Program-made: the position numbers and the translations under genes
NCBI GenBank assembly: GCA_946811695.1
Contig: OX328132.1
Location: forward strand, 60,611,151 to 60,675,150
Direction of reading: 5' to 3'
DNA from: Gonocerus acuteangulatus
Taxonomy: Eukaryota; Arthropoda; Insecta; Hemiptera; Coreidae
DNA: 64,000 nucleotides
Notes under the pieces: model-generated
Databases searched by the model: none
Told to the model about the DNA's origin: nothing
What the model saw: only the letters and a program-made list of their open reading frames with translations
Shown: positions 32,813 to 46,675 of the stretch, in pieces
Position numbering within the stretch: the first letter of the stretch is position 1
Layout: each line of letters opens with the position of its first letter

Positions 32813-33584
32813 TAACGGGGGTAATTTTCGGTGTCTACTAGGTAGGATCGATAAAGATTTGAAGAAATTTTTCAAAAATTCCGTCAAGAGTCCAACCTCA
32901 ATAGCTACTTTCCTTCGGAGGAAAGTGCTAAAAGGAATTTCCGCTTCTCTAAAATATTTCCCCATTGTCTATACCTCTAAATCCCGTCCTTGCTAATCAG
33001 TCCCTTACAATAGCAAAGTAATATTTATTATTGAAGGGAATGCAATACTCTACAACCCTAAAACCGTTATTTATTTTTTGGTTCATTGTTGAAGAGTTAT
33101 CCCGTCAAAAAAGGGAAAACATATGGCGCGAAAGTGTTTTCCCCCAAACTGAACGACTTTCAAGAGCGGATATTTCGAAACCTAATGATATCTCGAAAAA
33201 CTTTTTATTAAATAAAACTTGTAGGAAATTTAATCAGCTTTCATTTGTTATAGAATAGTCATGTCGCTAGGACGCAGGGTTTCCGAGATATAAGTGAAAA
33301 GCCGAAACATCGGACCTTCTAAACCCCCCCTCCCCCCCTGCACAAAGGCTGCGGGCTAGGACTTTTGATATGTTCACCTCCTATCCAGCCCAAACAAACT
33401 TACGAAGTCAAAAATTGTGTTCCAAAAATTTCCACCTATAGCTGTTTTTAAGCATTCGTTGACTGGACTGGCAATAAGGAGAACTTTATGCAGAATCCAA
33501 AGGCTCTGGTTTTATATGAAGTACAAAAACCAGTAGGTATGCGGCAACTAAATATTAATTAATATTTAGAAAAAAGTAATGAGA

Positions 33585-34112
33585 TCCCCCCAAAAAAACA
33601 TAAATGTGAAATAGAGGCCAAGTTCCCCCCCCCCCAAATATTTGCCAATACAAGAGATGATACAAGAAAGAAATGTCCAAGTTCATTACTTAGAAGACCT
33701 ATTAGTTACTTAATAAGAAGAGTAAAGACACTTCAACTGACCTTTAAAAACTACAATAAAAGTATTTATATCCAGTTACTAAAATATCACTTTCCTCAAC
33801 CAGGTATATTCTTAAACTTGGCAATGTTTTATTTGTGCCGAAATTAATTTTAGAGAGAAAACTAAACATTGCCAAGTTTAAGAATATACCTGGTTGAGGA
33901 AAGTGATATTTTAGTAACTGGATATAAGTATTTTTATTGTTGTTTTTCAAGGTCAGTTGAAGTGTCTTTACTCTTCTTATTAAGTAACTAATAGGTCTTC
34001 TAAGTAATGAACTTGGACATTTCTTTCTTGTATCATCTCTTGTATTGGCAAATATTTTTTGGGGGGGGGAACTTGGCCTCTATTTCACATTTATGTTTTT
34101 TTTGGGGGTGGG
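33585..34112. repeat. ~247-bp-arm palindrome upstream of a BBS7 exon
   Basis: The left arm 33585-33830 is mirrored almost perfectly by 33864-34112, with a ~33-bp spacer. Examples are AAACTTGGCAATGTTT at 33814 and AAACATTGCCAAGTTT at 33864, and GTGAAATAGAGGCCAAGTTC at the outer part. C/G-runs near the outer ends differ slightly. The right arm ends about 56 bp before the exon at 34169. Nothing coding is seen. Confidence 0.88.
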
Positions 34113-34168
34113 GATATAAAATTAAATGTATTTTTTAAAATGTTTAAATATGATTCACCCCCTTTCAG

Positions 34169-34292
34169 GTTGTATTTGGTGGACAAGATGGAGTTCTGCA
34201 GGTTTTTTCTCTAAAGAAGCAAGAATTACAAATATCATTTAAGACTCTTCCTGGGGAGCCGATTTCAGTACTTCAGCTTGGCGGAAGTATAG
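34169..34292 (+). CDS. BBS7: BBS7 exon a (phase 0 to 1)
   Basis: Acceptor CCTTTCAG/GT, donor AG/GTTAGT. It encodes VVFGGQDGVLQVF through SVLQLGGSI plus one base of Gly, the first recognised propeller blades. It follows the palindrome at 33585-34112. Confidence 0.9.
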
Positions 34293-35472
34293 GTTAGTGC
34301 AATTTTTATCTCTAACTTTGAAAAAATCCTCAGAAAGGTTCAAGGGGGAAGTAAGGGAAATCGTTTAATCTGGCGAGGGGGTAGACGAAAATTACCAATT
34401 TACTGACTTTTTTTGTTTTCGTTAATTTTTTTTCCTTTTGAAAATGTATTCTTTTAATGCATAAAAAATGTTAGATTCTAAAATGTCCAATCCAATATAT
34501 TTAATTGTTTTACAAATTACACTAAAAATGTGTTTCAAAGTAGTAGGAATATAATTTAATGTAGGCGAAATAAGTATTAAGTAAAAACTTGATGCCCGGC
34601 TTAAATGCTACCATGCGCCCACTTTCTTGAGTCCACTTGTATGGCCTTACAGCTTCATATGTGATAACGAAATATTTATTCCATTGGCGCATTGGCTAAA
34701 CCAAATGTTCCTTATCTGAAATAAGACTAGCTTACCATTAATCATATCGTTCAGCAATATCAATCATTTATTTATATGTTAACGTCCATTTTGAATTGAC
34801 ACTGTTTTTGACGGGTTATCTATATGTTACCACTCGTTTCTAGCCATGATAGGGCTGAAGCCTTTTAATTTTTCTGAAGAAAAGCCACCAATCAGGAATC
34901 AAACCCACGACCACAGCACTTACAGCCAACGGGCCTCCTCAGAAATTTTATAAATTTGAGACAGAAGGAAAATGATAAAACTGAATAACTTGGGTATCAA
35001 TTTTATTAGTTAAAAAAAATAACAATTTAATTTAAATAACTCTACATTTATTGTGGCCATCTAAAGAGAAAAAGCTGTCGTACAAACTAAATCTGTAGGT
35101 TACAAATTACAAAAGCGGTTTACTCCGGACCCAAATTACAAATTTGCCAATTTTTAGCACTTTCCGAAGATTTGTTATATTTCAATGAAACTCGGTATTC
35201 GTTGGGATCACCTAAGTAAAATGGAGTCAGACTGTCCATGCCCCTTGTGCAATTAGTATTAGGAGCACATATTTATTTTGTACTATGTTTATTATAAATG
35301 ATGTTTATTTATTTATAAAAAAAAAATTGTATGTTTATTTAGTTACAATTATTTGCGTTTTTGTTCTCTACATTAAATTAATGATACAAATAGATAATAA
35401 CATTACATTGACAAATATTAAGTATTTGACTTTATAAAAATAAGTTATTACTTTTGTTGTCTGTTTGTCTAG
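34293..35472 (+). other. BBS7 intron a-b
   Basis: Intron with a SINE-like fragment (34766-34935) and an inverted piece of the ~144-bp unit (35110-35215). Nothing else was recognised. Confidence 0.5.
34766..34935 (-). repeat. Possible second tRNA-like SINE family fragment
   Basis: It contains GGAATCAAACCCACGACC, resembling a B-box complement, and TTAACGTCCATTTTGAATTGAC with GTTATCTATATGTTACCA. The last two blocks recur at 50355-50450 without the tRNA part. Only two copies are visible, so the family is tentative. Confidence 0.45.
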
Positions 35473-35587
35473 GTACAATTCAGGACAAAATATTTGTCGC
35501 ATCGAAAACAGAAGTGAGAGGCTACACGAAGAAAGGGAAGATATTTCTTGGCCTCGACACAAATATGACGGAATCCATCACGTCAAT
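35473..35587 (+). CDS. BBS7: BBS7 exon b (phase 1 to 2)
   Basis: Acceptor TTTGTCTAG/GT, donor AAT/GTGAGT. It encodes TIQDKIFVASKTEVRGYTK through LGLDTNMTESITS and two bases of Met. The EVRGYTKKGK segment is strongly BBS7-like. Confidence 0.9.
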
Positions 35588-35671
35588 GTGAGTATGAATG
35601 TTCCCTGATTGAATCAATGTCGGTTCTTAATTTGTACTCACTCTGTAGTATGTTCTAAGTAGCATTTATTT

Positions 35672-35806
35672 ATTTTAGCGGGTTTCCTCTCTACCTCTTT
35701 AAGGAGGCTTTTGATGCCGACGCGAAGACGCAATCGGGAAGCTCCGACTGGAAAATTTCATGTTTTAATGCTTGTAGATCAAGAAAATAACAGTAGTTCA
35801 CATTTC

Positions 35807-35889
<83 letters not shown>

Positions 35890-36404
35890 AGAGAGATGTC
35901 TCTCTGCTCTCATGCTGCCCCAAAAATGATCCGATTTTGATAAAATTTGTGTATAAGAATACTGTTTCTGTTTTATAAGGTCTACCGGAACACTTACACA
36001 AAGCAGTGCGTAGGTGCACTGCAGTTCAGAAGTAATTTACGACGGGAGGACCTTAAGCGAAGACATAGTGCTTGAAACATCAAAAATATTGGGTTCGTTC
36101 CTTTGAACTTTTTTTTTTTTTGAGAAAATTCCTGCCTACCCAAAATTCCTGGGAACCCACCACCTCCCGGAAATGATTCTAAGGCATTATCCACTAGACC
36201 ACGAGGAGACCCCCTTTGTGTTTGTTTTTCTCAGATTTATTTTTATTTATTTTTTTTTTTTTTTTTAATTTTTGGATTGAAATGAATTTGCCAGTTATAC
36301 TAAACACGTAAAATGAGAAACTAGCTTTCCAAATTGCAATAAGGATAAGAACGATATGAAGACGCACTAAGACTAAATTCCTGCGAGTCGGACTTTTTTT
36401 TTCT
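35672..36404 (+). repeat. Family A copy with (TA)n(GA)n core and SINE fragment
   Basis: It starts TTTTAGCGGGTTTCC. It has a core (TA)n at 35812-35840 passing into (GA)n to 35886, then GATCCGATTTTGATAAAATTTG. It ends at ATTCCTGCGAGTCGGAC plus T-run. The body is shortened. A truncated SINE (36109-36214) is nested. A second left end begins again at 36430. Confidence 0.7.
36109..36214 (-). mobile_element. Internally deleted SINE
   Basis: Poly-T, then AAATTCCTGCC and the tRNA-like head complement ending GGAGACCCC. The hairpin tail and middle of the family consensus are missing, and the B box is degraded (GGGAACCCACC). Confidence 0.65.
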
Positions 36405-36873
36405 TCGCCTTTGATTATTTTATTCATTTTAGCGCGTTTCCTCTCTCCCTCCATACGCAGGAAACCCGCTTATGAGGTTGACCGCTTAACTGAGGTGATC
36501 CCGTTCGATGACTCTATTTGCCTGTAGCATACAATAACATAATCTTGGCTAACGAGGCAGTTGGCTATTGTTTGGTAGCCAGAATTTACTTAATGTGTCA
36601 TCTCACAAAGTGATTTCAATTCAACGCTCATATCAATGGTGATATTAGAATACATAATATTTTGTTATTGATTCTGTTTCAAGTTTTATTGGTGTGTTCC
36701 TTACAGCCTTGTCAACTTTATAGTTATGATAATGAAATTTTAGCTTTAGAATTTATCCCATTTTCAACACCAGTCTTCATTAGTGGAAACCTACTTCCAC
36801 AGGTGAAGCGGCATTCACCCAGCTTCACCGAACTACCAATGATGGAGCTGACAGAAGATGGATTGTGTTGTAG

Positions 36874-37003
36874 GGAGGTGTGTGGGAGTGACCTGATGGT
36901 TGCAGGCTGTCACCTCTACAACCACTACCGTGACTGCAAGGATGTCAACTCTTACCTTTCCAGTGACCGCATTAACCATATAGTTACTCTACCCGTTGAG
37001 AAG
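36874..37003 (+). CDS. BBS7: BBS7 exon c (phase 2 to 0)
   Basis: The acceptor GTTGTAG/GGAG gives Met at the junction, then EVCGSDLMVAG, LYNHYRDCKDVNSYL and DRINHIVTLPVEK; donor AAG/GTATCA. The open frame extends upstream to 36662, but only this acceptor restores phase and alignment. Other AG candidates (36706, 36802) give stops. Confidence 0.88.
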
Positions 37004-37612
37004 GTATCATACACTTCTTTTTTTGTTACTTGAGTCTCAAAATCTCCCATTCTACTTGTATTAAGTATGCTACTTCTATTTAAATCTCCGTCGCAGATGT
37101 CTAACCAGTCAGCTTCTATAATGTTAAGGACATCTTCGAATATCACCTGCTAAAGAACCTCGATGAACACCGGTAATCCAAAGCTAGAGCCTATTTTTCC
37201 AAAACAGTTTTTTATTAAGCGACCTTTAATGTTATCAGCTCCATAGGCACCTTCCACGGCGTTAACTGATTAGCTAACTACTTATCTGTAGATGGACTGA
37301 CGCTCAAGGCGACAATAAAACCAGGCGCAAAAAAAAGTATTGTGAGTGAGAGCGTTAGTAAAAATGAAAGACTCCACATTTTTATTCAATATTGTGCGAA
37401 ACCGCTTTAAAACTTTTGAGAAATCGAAGGCCCTATAATTTCATCCAGTTATTAAACCTCAGCACTGCTATAAATTCACTTTTACAAAACAACGAAGAGA
37501 ACAGAACATAACATTGAAGAAAAAAATAATTATATACAAAGAAAAACTTGAACCATTTAGAGTTTTTGATTTACAGCTATCACTTTAGTGAGGCACAAAC
37601 TACAATTTTCAG

Positions 37613-37809
37613 GCACACCGATTGATCAGCGTACTTGCATGCGAGGACCGGATCCTACGAGTGCTAGAGAGGTCAACCGTGAGCCAGAGCATCCCACTCC
37701 ATAGCCCACCAGTCTTGCTAGGGCTGGAGAATGGTAATGGAGGTGACACAGGCGAAGGGCTGCTTTGTGCCATGCAGAACGGAGATATCGGCCTCCTCAA
37801 TATCTCAAG
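37613..37809 (+). CDS. BBS7: BBS7 exon d (phase 0 to 2)
   Basis: Acceptor ATTTTCAG/GC, donor AAG/GTAAGA. It encodes AHRLISVLACEDRILRVL, SPPVLLGLENGNGGDTGEG and MQNGDIGLLNIS. The ENGNGGDTGEG loop is characteristic. A (TA)n tract starts ~40 bp after the donor. Confidence 0.92.
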
Positions 37810-37848
37810 GTAAGAAAATGAAATATTTTAATTAAATTTGATTTTTTG

Positions 37849-37894
<46 letters not shown>

Positions 37895-38372
37895 CATATT
37901 CTTACTTTTTTTATACTATTGAAAAGTGACCCTATTAAATCTACTTACTTACTTTTAAGGCGGTAGACCAAAAAATAAAATACCCGAGTTAATATAAATT
38001 ATTTAATAACACTAGCTCTACTAGTTTCGCACCTTCAGAGCCTCATCGGAACATAAAATTGAAAATATTTATAGCCACAGTCGGGACGTTGCCCGGATTG
38101 CTTACTGTGCATGTAAATATTTCGTTTTTAGCACCGGACGGGGCAATGACGGTGCGAAACTAGTAGATCTGAAATTCAGCATGGCTAGTCGGGCTTGGAG
38201 CTTGGTAGTCATTCTCTGTAGTGGTGTCCATTTTGTTGTTGTTGCCCCTTTTTTTGTAATTTATCGAAGGGCTGGGGAGTTTAGGCATAAAGCATATTTC
38301 AATAGTTCCAACTGGAGAAATAATAATTAATGTTTCAAATGTATTGGTTTCATTCCATTAACAAGCTTCTCT
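37810..38372 (+). other. BBS7 intron d-e, proximal part
   Basis: (TA)n at 37851-37890. The block GGTGCGAAACTAGTAGA occurs at 38153-38169 and, inverted, at about 38014-38032. No gene. Confidence 0.45.
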
Positions 38373-38538
38373 GTTTTAGCGCGGTTCCTCCCTCCCCTTA
38401 GGGAGGAACCCCGCTTATAAGGTTGATACAATGAAACAATCCGGAAGTGCCGACTAGAAAATTTCGCGTTTCAGAACCCCTAGAGACCGAAAATAACGGT
38501 GGTTCAAATTTGTATATATATATATATATATATGTATA

Positions 38539-38583
<45 letters not shown>

Positions 38584-39896
38584 CTGTTCGCGGATTTATG
38601 GCTTCCCTGATGGTCCGATTTTGATGCAATTTGGTACAAAAATCGTTCGTCTAATTTGAAAGGTCAAGTTCGTTAACCAGCAAAATCCGCCCACGGGAAG
38701 ATGGCGTTTCGGGCAAAATTCGCGAAAAAAAAATCGTAACGCTTACGTTTTTGAGTTAATTAGCTTGTAAGTACTCGTTTTATATGCTTCTTGGGCTAGG
38801 AAAACGAATGAAACCATTTTCAAGGCGATAGCTTTAACTGTTTTCGAGAAAATTGGAAACATAGTTTTTGAATACCGTTTTTGGTTTGGGTACTTAGAAT
38901 CATGGGATTCAGTTGAAACATTTTCTGCATGTTTTACTATCATTAAAACTAATATGTTGAAATTTTGGTTACGTTTGGAGTTAAGGAAGGGTTAGAATAA
39001 AATATTTTATCAATAGACATAAAATGTTTTGGTAACTCTGTATACTTTCCTTAATATCTCGAGATAGGTTGAGAATTTTGGGAAACGAAAGAACACCATT
39101 AGAAAGCTTACTAAATGCTCTACAAAAAAGGTTCTAATGAAAGTTTTGATTAGGCGATGTCAATCGGTGAAATAAGTGCTTAAAACTTTAAAGTAATTGA
39201 TTTCGCTTATTCCAACTGTTCTTTTTGTCTGTTTTTATTCCTTGTTATTTTTTAATTGCTTATAGTTGGATAATGTATTTTACAATAAAACGGATTAGGC
39301 AAAATAAGAAAAACAATTCATTGTTAGAAATATAGCTTGCCAAGAGAAAGAGATTCGATGACGTCTTTTGAATATTTTCAATTGCCTTCATGCTGTTGGT
39401 TTTTTTTATTTTATTTTTTAATTGATTTTATTTGTAGAATTATTACTATAGTAAAAGAACACAGGAATATTTGAAACATTTTGATATTTTCCAATTCATT
39501 GAAACGTATGAAATGAAGTATCGGTAGAAGAGGATTCTAGAGTCTGGCGGACCCGAGCAGGTAATGCCATAAAACCCTTTGAACAAAGGCCGAGGAAAAT
39601 ATGATCTGTTTCTACTCTAAGCTTTTCATATGACAATAGGGATATGAACAGGAACCGGAGTCTCCCGTGGTCTAATGGCTAGTACCTTGGATTCATAAGC
39701 GGGAGATGGTGGGTTCGATTCCCAACCTCCGGCAGGAATTTTATCATCTCACGGCTCGCTGGTAAAATTCCTCGCTGCACCCTGGATGTCGGCGCTAATG
39801 ACCTAGATGTAGATGCGCCGTAAAAAAAAAGAAAAAAAAACTATGAAGAGGAACCGCGCTAAGATGATGCAGTTCCTGCGAGTCGGACTTTTTTTT
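38373..39896 (+). repeat. Family A repeat, near full-length copy
   Basis: About 1.5 kb. Left hairpin end TTTTAGCGCGGTTCC, (TA)n at 38515-38579, TTTGTCTGTTCG, GATTTTGATGCAATTTGG, a long body, and right end TTCCTGCGAGTCGGAC with T-run. A SINE sits near the right end. It serves here as the reference for family A. Confidence 0.8.
39657..39841 (+). mobile_element. tRNA-derived SINE in family A
   Basis: B box GGTTCGATTCC, hairpin tail and poly-A. The flanks TATGAACAGGAACC (39643-39656) and TATGAAGAGGAACC (39842-39855) form a 14-bp duplication with one mismatch. Confidence 0.85.
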
Positions 39897-40109
39897 ATTG
39901 GGGAGGGGTGGGGGATAATTTGAATCAGTCCAGATAAATAGGCATCAATAATGAGATGCCGTTAGCTTTTAGCGCGGTTCCTCCCTACCTCCATAGGGAG
40001 AACCCGCTTATGAGGTTGACCTAACGACGCAATCCGGAAGTGCCGACTAGAAACTTTCTCGTTTCGGACCCCATAGATCACGAAAATATAGGTGGTTCGA
40101 ATTTGTATA

Positions 40110-43045
<2,936 letters not shown>

Positions 43046-43767
43046 ATATTTATATATATGCTTGTCTGTTTGCTTTCTGGCAAGCTCAAAAATGGTCCGA
43101 TTTTGATGAAATTTGGTACAAAATTCTGTCTTCTAATTTGAAAGGTCAAGTTCGTTAACGAGCAGAATCCGCTAACTGGAAGATGGTGTTTGGGGCGAAA
43201 TTCGCGCAAACAAAATCGTAACTTAACATAGATCGGTTTCTTAACATAGAAAAACGAATGAAACCATATTTAAGGCGATATCTGTAACCGTTTTAGAGAA
43301 AAGTGGAACAAATATTTTTGTAAGTCATTATTTTTTTGTGGGTACTTAAAATCGCGGGATTCAATTGAAATATTTTCTACATATTGGAAATTCATCCCAA
43401 CTAAGATGTTTAAATTTTGGTTATATTTGGAGTTAAGGAAGTATGCGAAAAAAAAATTATTAATAGACATAAAGAGTTTTCGGATCTTCGTACATTTGTA
43501 CAGTAAAACAAGATACTTAAAATGACAACGAATTTTTGTTTGTTTAGAATAGAGCCTTCTCAGCAGAAGTCAAAGAGTAAGTACGTTTTCAGTAAATAAT
43601 TGTATTCACTTGTACAGCCTTCCTCAAGAATGAGGATTAAGAATTGTCCGCTTCTGTGTAAGTTGGCTACTGTCAGTTTCCTGTGATTTGTGATGCTAAT
43701 CTATTCCATTTCTTCGAGATGTACGGAACCGCGCTAAGATGACGCAGCTCCTGCGAGTTGGACTTTT

Positions 43768-44846
43768 TGTGTTTGGCATACCCGATTCCTAAGGTGGTGG
43801 GAGTGGAGAAAGGCGGGAAGGACTGAATGGGTTGGATCCACTGTCAATCGACACTGCCCATTCTGCTTTAGCCCTGAAGATCGACTGAACAGTTCAATTG
43901 CGCATGAGCAAACTCAGGAAGGGAAATTTCCCCCTCTGTTGGTCCATTTGCAAAGCCATTAAATGAACAAATATTTACACGAAGGACAATAAAAACTGAT
44001 TACATCTTCTTAAGGAACAGACAGTCTTTGACTGGTGATGCGGTCACTATTTAGGTGTAACGTGTTTATGCATATTTAGCAGAAATTAACAATTCAAACT
44101 ATAGCCTGTTCGATTAGTTGGAGGGCGTGGCGCATATTTACAGGGAACATTTCTTCTGTTATAACCGTATCACTGGGAGATTTTCACTCCACAAAATCAT
44201 TTTTCTGTATGTATTAATATGAAGTGTCATTTATATTTTAGTATACTAAAATAATTTATTTACATACATGTAAATAAATTATTTTTAAATTTGTTGGAAT
44301 AAGAAGTTAAATAAATAAATATTTCAGATTGAACGACTTAGTTAGAGTATTTTATACAGGTCATTCTGCTTTAAAATGGCCGAACAGAAACGGAAATTTC
44401 CTTCAAAGGTTCCCTCCTGCGCGATTAACTTTTCCATCTATCTGAACAGGCTATAGTAGACAAATTTGGATCATCAATGTAACATTAATTTAGCTTCTGT
44501 TTGACATTTCATTTCCGCATATATTTAATTATTTCTTATGTTTTCCATTTCCATGAGTAAGGTAAAGGGTGTAGAACACGCACTGCTACAGGCTTGAATT
44601 CTGTTTTGCCAGCTTAGGGGTCTTGAAATCTTATTTGATTTTTCTTTGAGACGTTTCGGCTTACACAATTATCAATCTTTGTTTCATCAAAACTGTAGTT
44701 AATATTTCCTTTATTTCTATTTATATCATCATTGTCCTGAATGCCATCTAGCCATCTGTGAGTGAGTCGGCCCTTACACCGTTCATTCAAGTTTATAAAA
44801 CCCTCAGTCTTCAGCCATAAAACATGCTATAAAGATTTTTTTTCAG
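43768..44846 (+). other. BBS7 intron d-e, distal part
   Basis: No gene, RNA or repeat family recognised. Short inverted TTATTTACATACATGTAAATAA at about 44258-44279. Confidence 0.4.
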
Positions 44847-45042
44847 GGGTGGGTCCGACTGGAAGTGGTTGCTACCGAACGAGAGGCGACGAGAGATGGT
44901 CAAGTGCCTTTGCTGGTATGATATTTATAAAGACGGCACCCAGCAGCTAATAGTTGGCCGTGAAGACGGGAGTATTCAGATATACGGCGAGCCACTCGAA
45001 CCTTCATCAGATTCGGAACCGCTTATCGAGAAGTATAACTAC
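44847..45042 (+). CDS. BBS7: BBS7 exon e (phase 2 to 0)
   Basis: Acceptor TTTTTTTTCAG/G, donor TAC/GTAAGT. It encodes GGSDWKWLLPNERRREMVK, DIYKDGTQQLIVGREDGS and EPLIEKYNY. The upstream intron (~7 kb) holds two family A copies and a fold-back element. Confidence 0.9.
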
Positions 45043-45770
45043 GTAAGTAGATAATAAAATCTTTTTCCGTGTAATTCCCCCTCCAGATATCTTGAGATAT
45101 TCTGGAATACCATACGAAGGGGACCAAAAACAGATTGGATGTGGCACAGGTTTACTCAAAGTTTGAAAATATTGGTTGACTCTCTAGAGAGTGTTAAACA
45201 ACTATATATGATAGAAATATAGATCTATGATAAAAAAAATCATGTAGGTATATATGGGATATTTGGAGAGTGGAATTGCTAAGGGATCTAAGTGTCAATT
45301 CACTGTTTTTCATTTATTCACTGCAAAGTAATCTATGTTCCTGCGCCATGGGCGAATATAAGGGGGGCTGCAGCCCCTCCCCCTGTCAGTAAAAATGTGT
45401 CATAAAAACCTTAAAAATAAATTAAATGGAATCACTTAGTTACGAAAAAATAATTACTTTTATGTGAAATAGCGTATTAAATAGCTAAATATTCCAAGTT
45501 CTAGTTTGTTAGTTGTCTAGGTTGTTTGCTAAATGATCTATGTGCTACTCTTGTTGGTTGTAGTTGTTATCTCATAGACAATATCTAATAGAATGCGCAA
45601 GATGTCCACACTGGCCAGCACTGCTAGTGGATCTAAGTGCCACAGCCGTATTCTTAAAAGGCTATCCCAAACTATCCTTAAGAAAACCAAGGACAGATAC
45701 TTGTAAACAATTTGACTTATTAAGTCAAAGATGAATGACCCTATTCAATTTACTAATAAATGCAATTAAA
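45043..45770 (+). other. BBS7 intron e-f, proximal part
   Basis: It contains a copy of the ATGGGCGTATATA-type repeat (45349-45540), in the opposite orientation to 15890-16080. Nothing else was identified. Confidence 0.45.
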
Positions 45771-45779
45771 AAAGAATGG

Positions 45780-46510
45780 AAAATACAGGAGGGAAACGTT
45801 CAGAAGAAGGAGCCCATAGCAGTAGAGTAGAATTTCGCTCGGAAAGCTCTATTTCAAACAACAGAATCTTGGTTCTCATTTTACGTATCCTGTTTAAAAG
45901 ACAAATAAATTGTTTTAATACAAACAATTACAAAAATAAAAATCACAGCAATAAAAATCTGAGAGAAACAGGCCAAAATAACATTTCAAATAAACGAAAC
46001 AAACAACTTCAAAGTTGTAAACACTTATATCTCCGAATGACATCGCTCAATCAAATAACTGGATAACCTTTTTTGTAGAAACTTTAGTAAGCTTTTGAAT
46101 GGTCGCCATTCACTTTCCCGGTTTTCCAACCGTTTTCGCAATATTTAAGTAAATATACGAAGAAGCCAAAAGTTTTTATGCCTGTTAATAAAATATTTAC
46201 TCTTCAATAATTAAAATACTTCCTGAACTCCAAACGTAACCAAAATTGACATATCATTGTTTGGACAAATCTTAAACATGTGGAACATTTTTTTGTCCAC
46301 TTTTCTCAAAAGCAGTCAGAGGCATTTCCTTGGAAATAGTTTCATCCGTTTTCTTGTGTGTTAAAACCTATAAAACGTGTACCTGCTATTCTATTAACGA
46401 AATGCCCTAAGCACAACGATTTTTGTACTCAATTTCATTAAAATCGGACCATTTTTGAGCGTGTGAGAGAGCAAACAGACATACACACAGACACACACAC
46501 ACACACACTC

Positions 46511-46541
<31 letters not shown>

Positions 46542-46675
46542 AATTTGAAGCACTGTTATTTTTGTTATCTATAGGTTCAGAAACGAGAAATTTTCTAGTC
46601 GGCACTTCCGGATTACGTTATGAGGTCAACCTTATAAGCGGGGATCCAGGAAGGGAGGAACCTCGCTAAAGGCAG
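45780..46675 (-). repeat. Family A copy, diverged, minus strand
   Basis: It has the body motifs, AATTTCATTAAAATCGGACC, a (CA)n(TA)n core at 46483-46541, then CTAGTCGGCACTTCCGGATT and GGGAGGAACCTCGCTAAA. More diverged than the other copies. Confidence 0.65.

Larger units (their letters stand above)
31649..32933. mobile_element. Helentron-like (HINE-type) element in the 3' LTR
   Basis: Exact ends follow from the intact 5' LTR, apart from ambiguity of up to four A residues. The left end reads GTCCGTCACGCAGGAGCTGC then TAAGCACTTTCCTC. The right end is a hairpin (ACTTTCC-ttcg-GAGGAAAGT) followed by GCTAAAA. So the ends form asymmetric inverted repeats with a terminal hairpin and no target duplication outside the A-run. 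Inside are four to five ~144-bp tandem units and a (TA)n run. This layout matches Helentron-associated elements. Family A has the same plan with different inverted-repeat bases. Confidence 0.65.
23208..33009 (+). mobile_element. Ty3/gypsy env-bearing retrovirus-like element (errantivirus-like)
   Basis: Order: LTR, tRNA-Leu-type primer site, gag, protease-RT-RNase H, integrase, env, polypurine tract, LTR. It is flanked by a 4-bp duplication ATAG (23204-23207, 33010-33013). Removing it restores the repeat AAAATAGCAAAGTAATAT seen at 18077. The LTRs differ at one position that I could find, so the insertion is recent. The 3' LTR carries a later 1285-bp insertion. RT-RNase H-IN order and env type place it with Metaviridae. 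Pol is broken by one stop and one shift, while gag and env are open. Confidence 0.9.
31198..33009 (+). repeat. 3' LTR, interrupted
   Basis: 31198-31648 equals 5' LTR 23208-23658, and 32934-33009 equals 23659-23734. The 1285 bp between them are foreign. Confidence 0.92.
21424..33474. mobile_element. Fold-back element with tandem-unit arms, split by an LTR element
   Basis: The left arm (21424-22440) holds two plus-oriented ~480-bp units. The right arm (about 22640-23203 and, after the LTR element, 33014-33474) holds the same units inverted. The outermost sequences mirror: CAGTCCAGTCAAC at 21436 and its complement near 33462. A unique centre (22440-22640) separates the arms. The unit is the one seen at 16890-18530. 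The architecture recalls fold-back (FB/Galileo-like) elements; the class is an inference. Confidence 0.6.

Noticed and set aside
36662..36873. Extending BBS7 exon c upstream to the start of the open frame
   Set aside because: Only the acceptor at 36873 restores phase with exon b and aligns Met-EVCGSDL; the upstream codons do not resemble BBS7.
38011..38175. Further hammerhead motifs around GGTGCGAAACTAGTAGA
   Set aside because: The GAAA and a palindromic ACTAGT are present, but the CTGANGA core reads CCGATGA or is absent and stem II does not pair.
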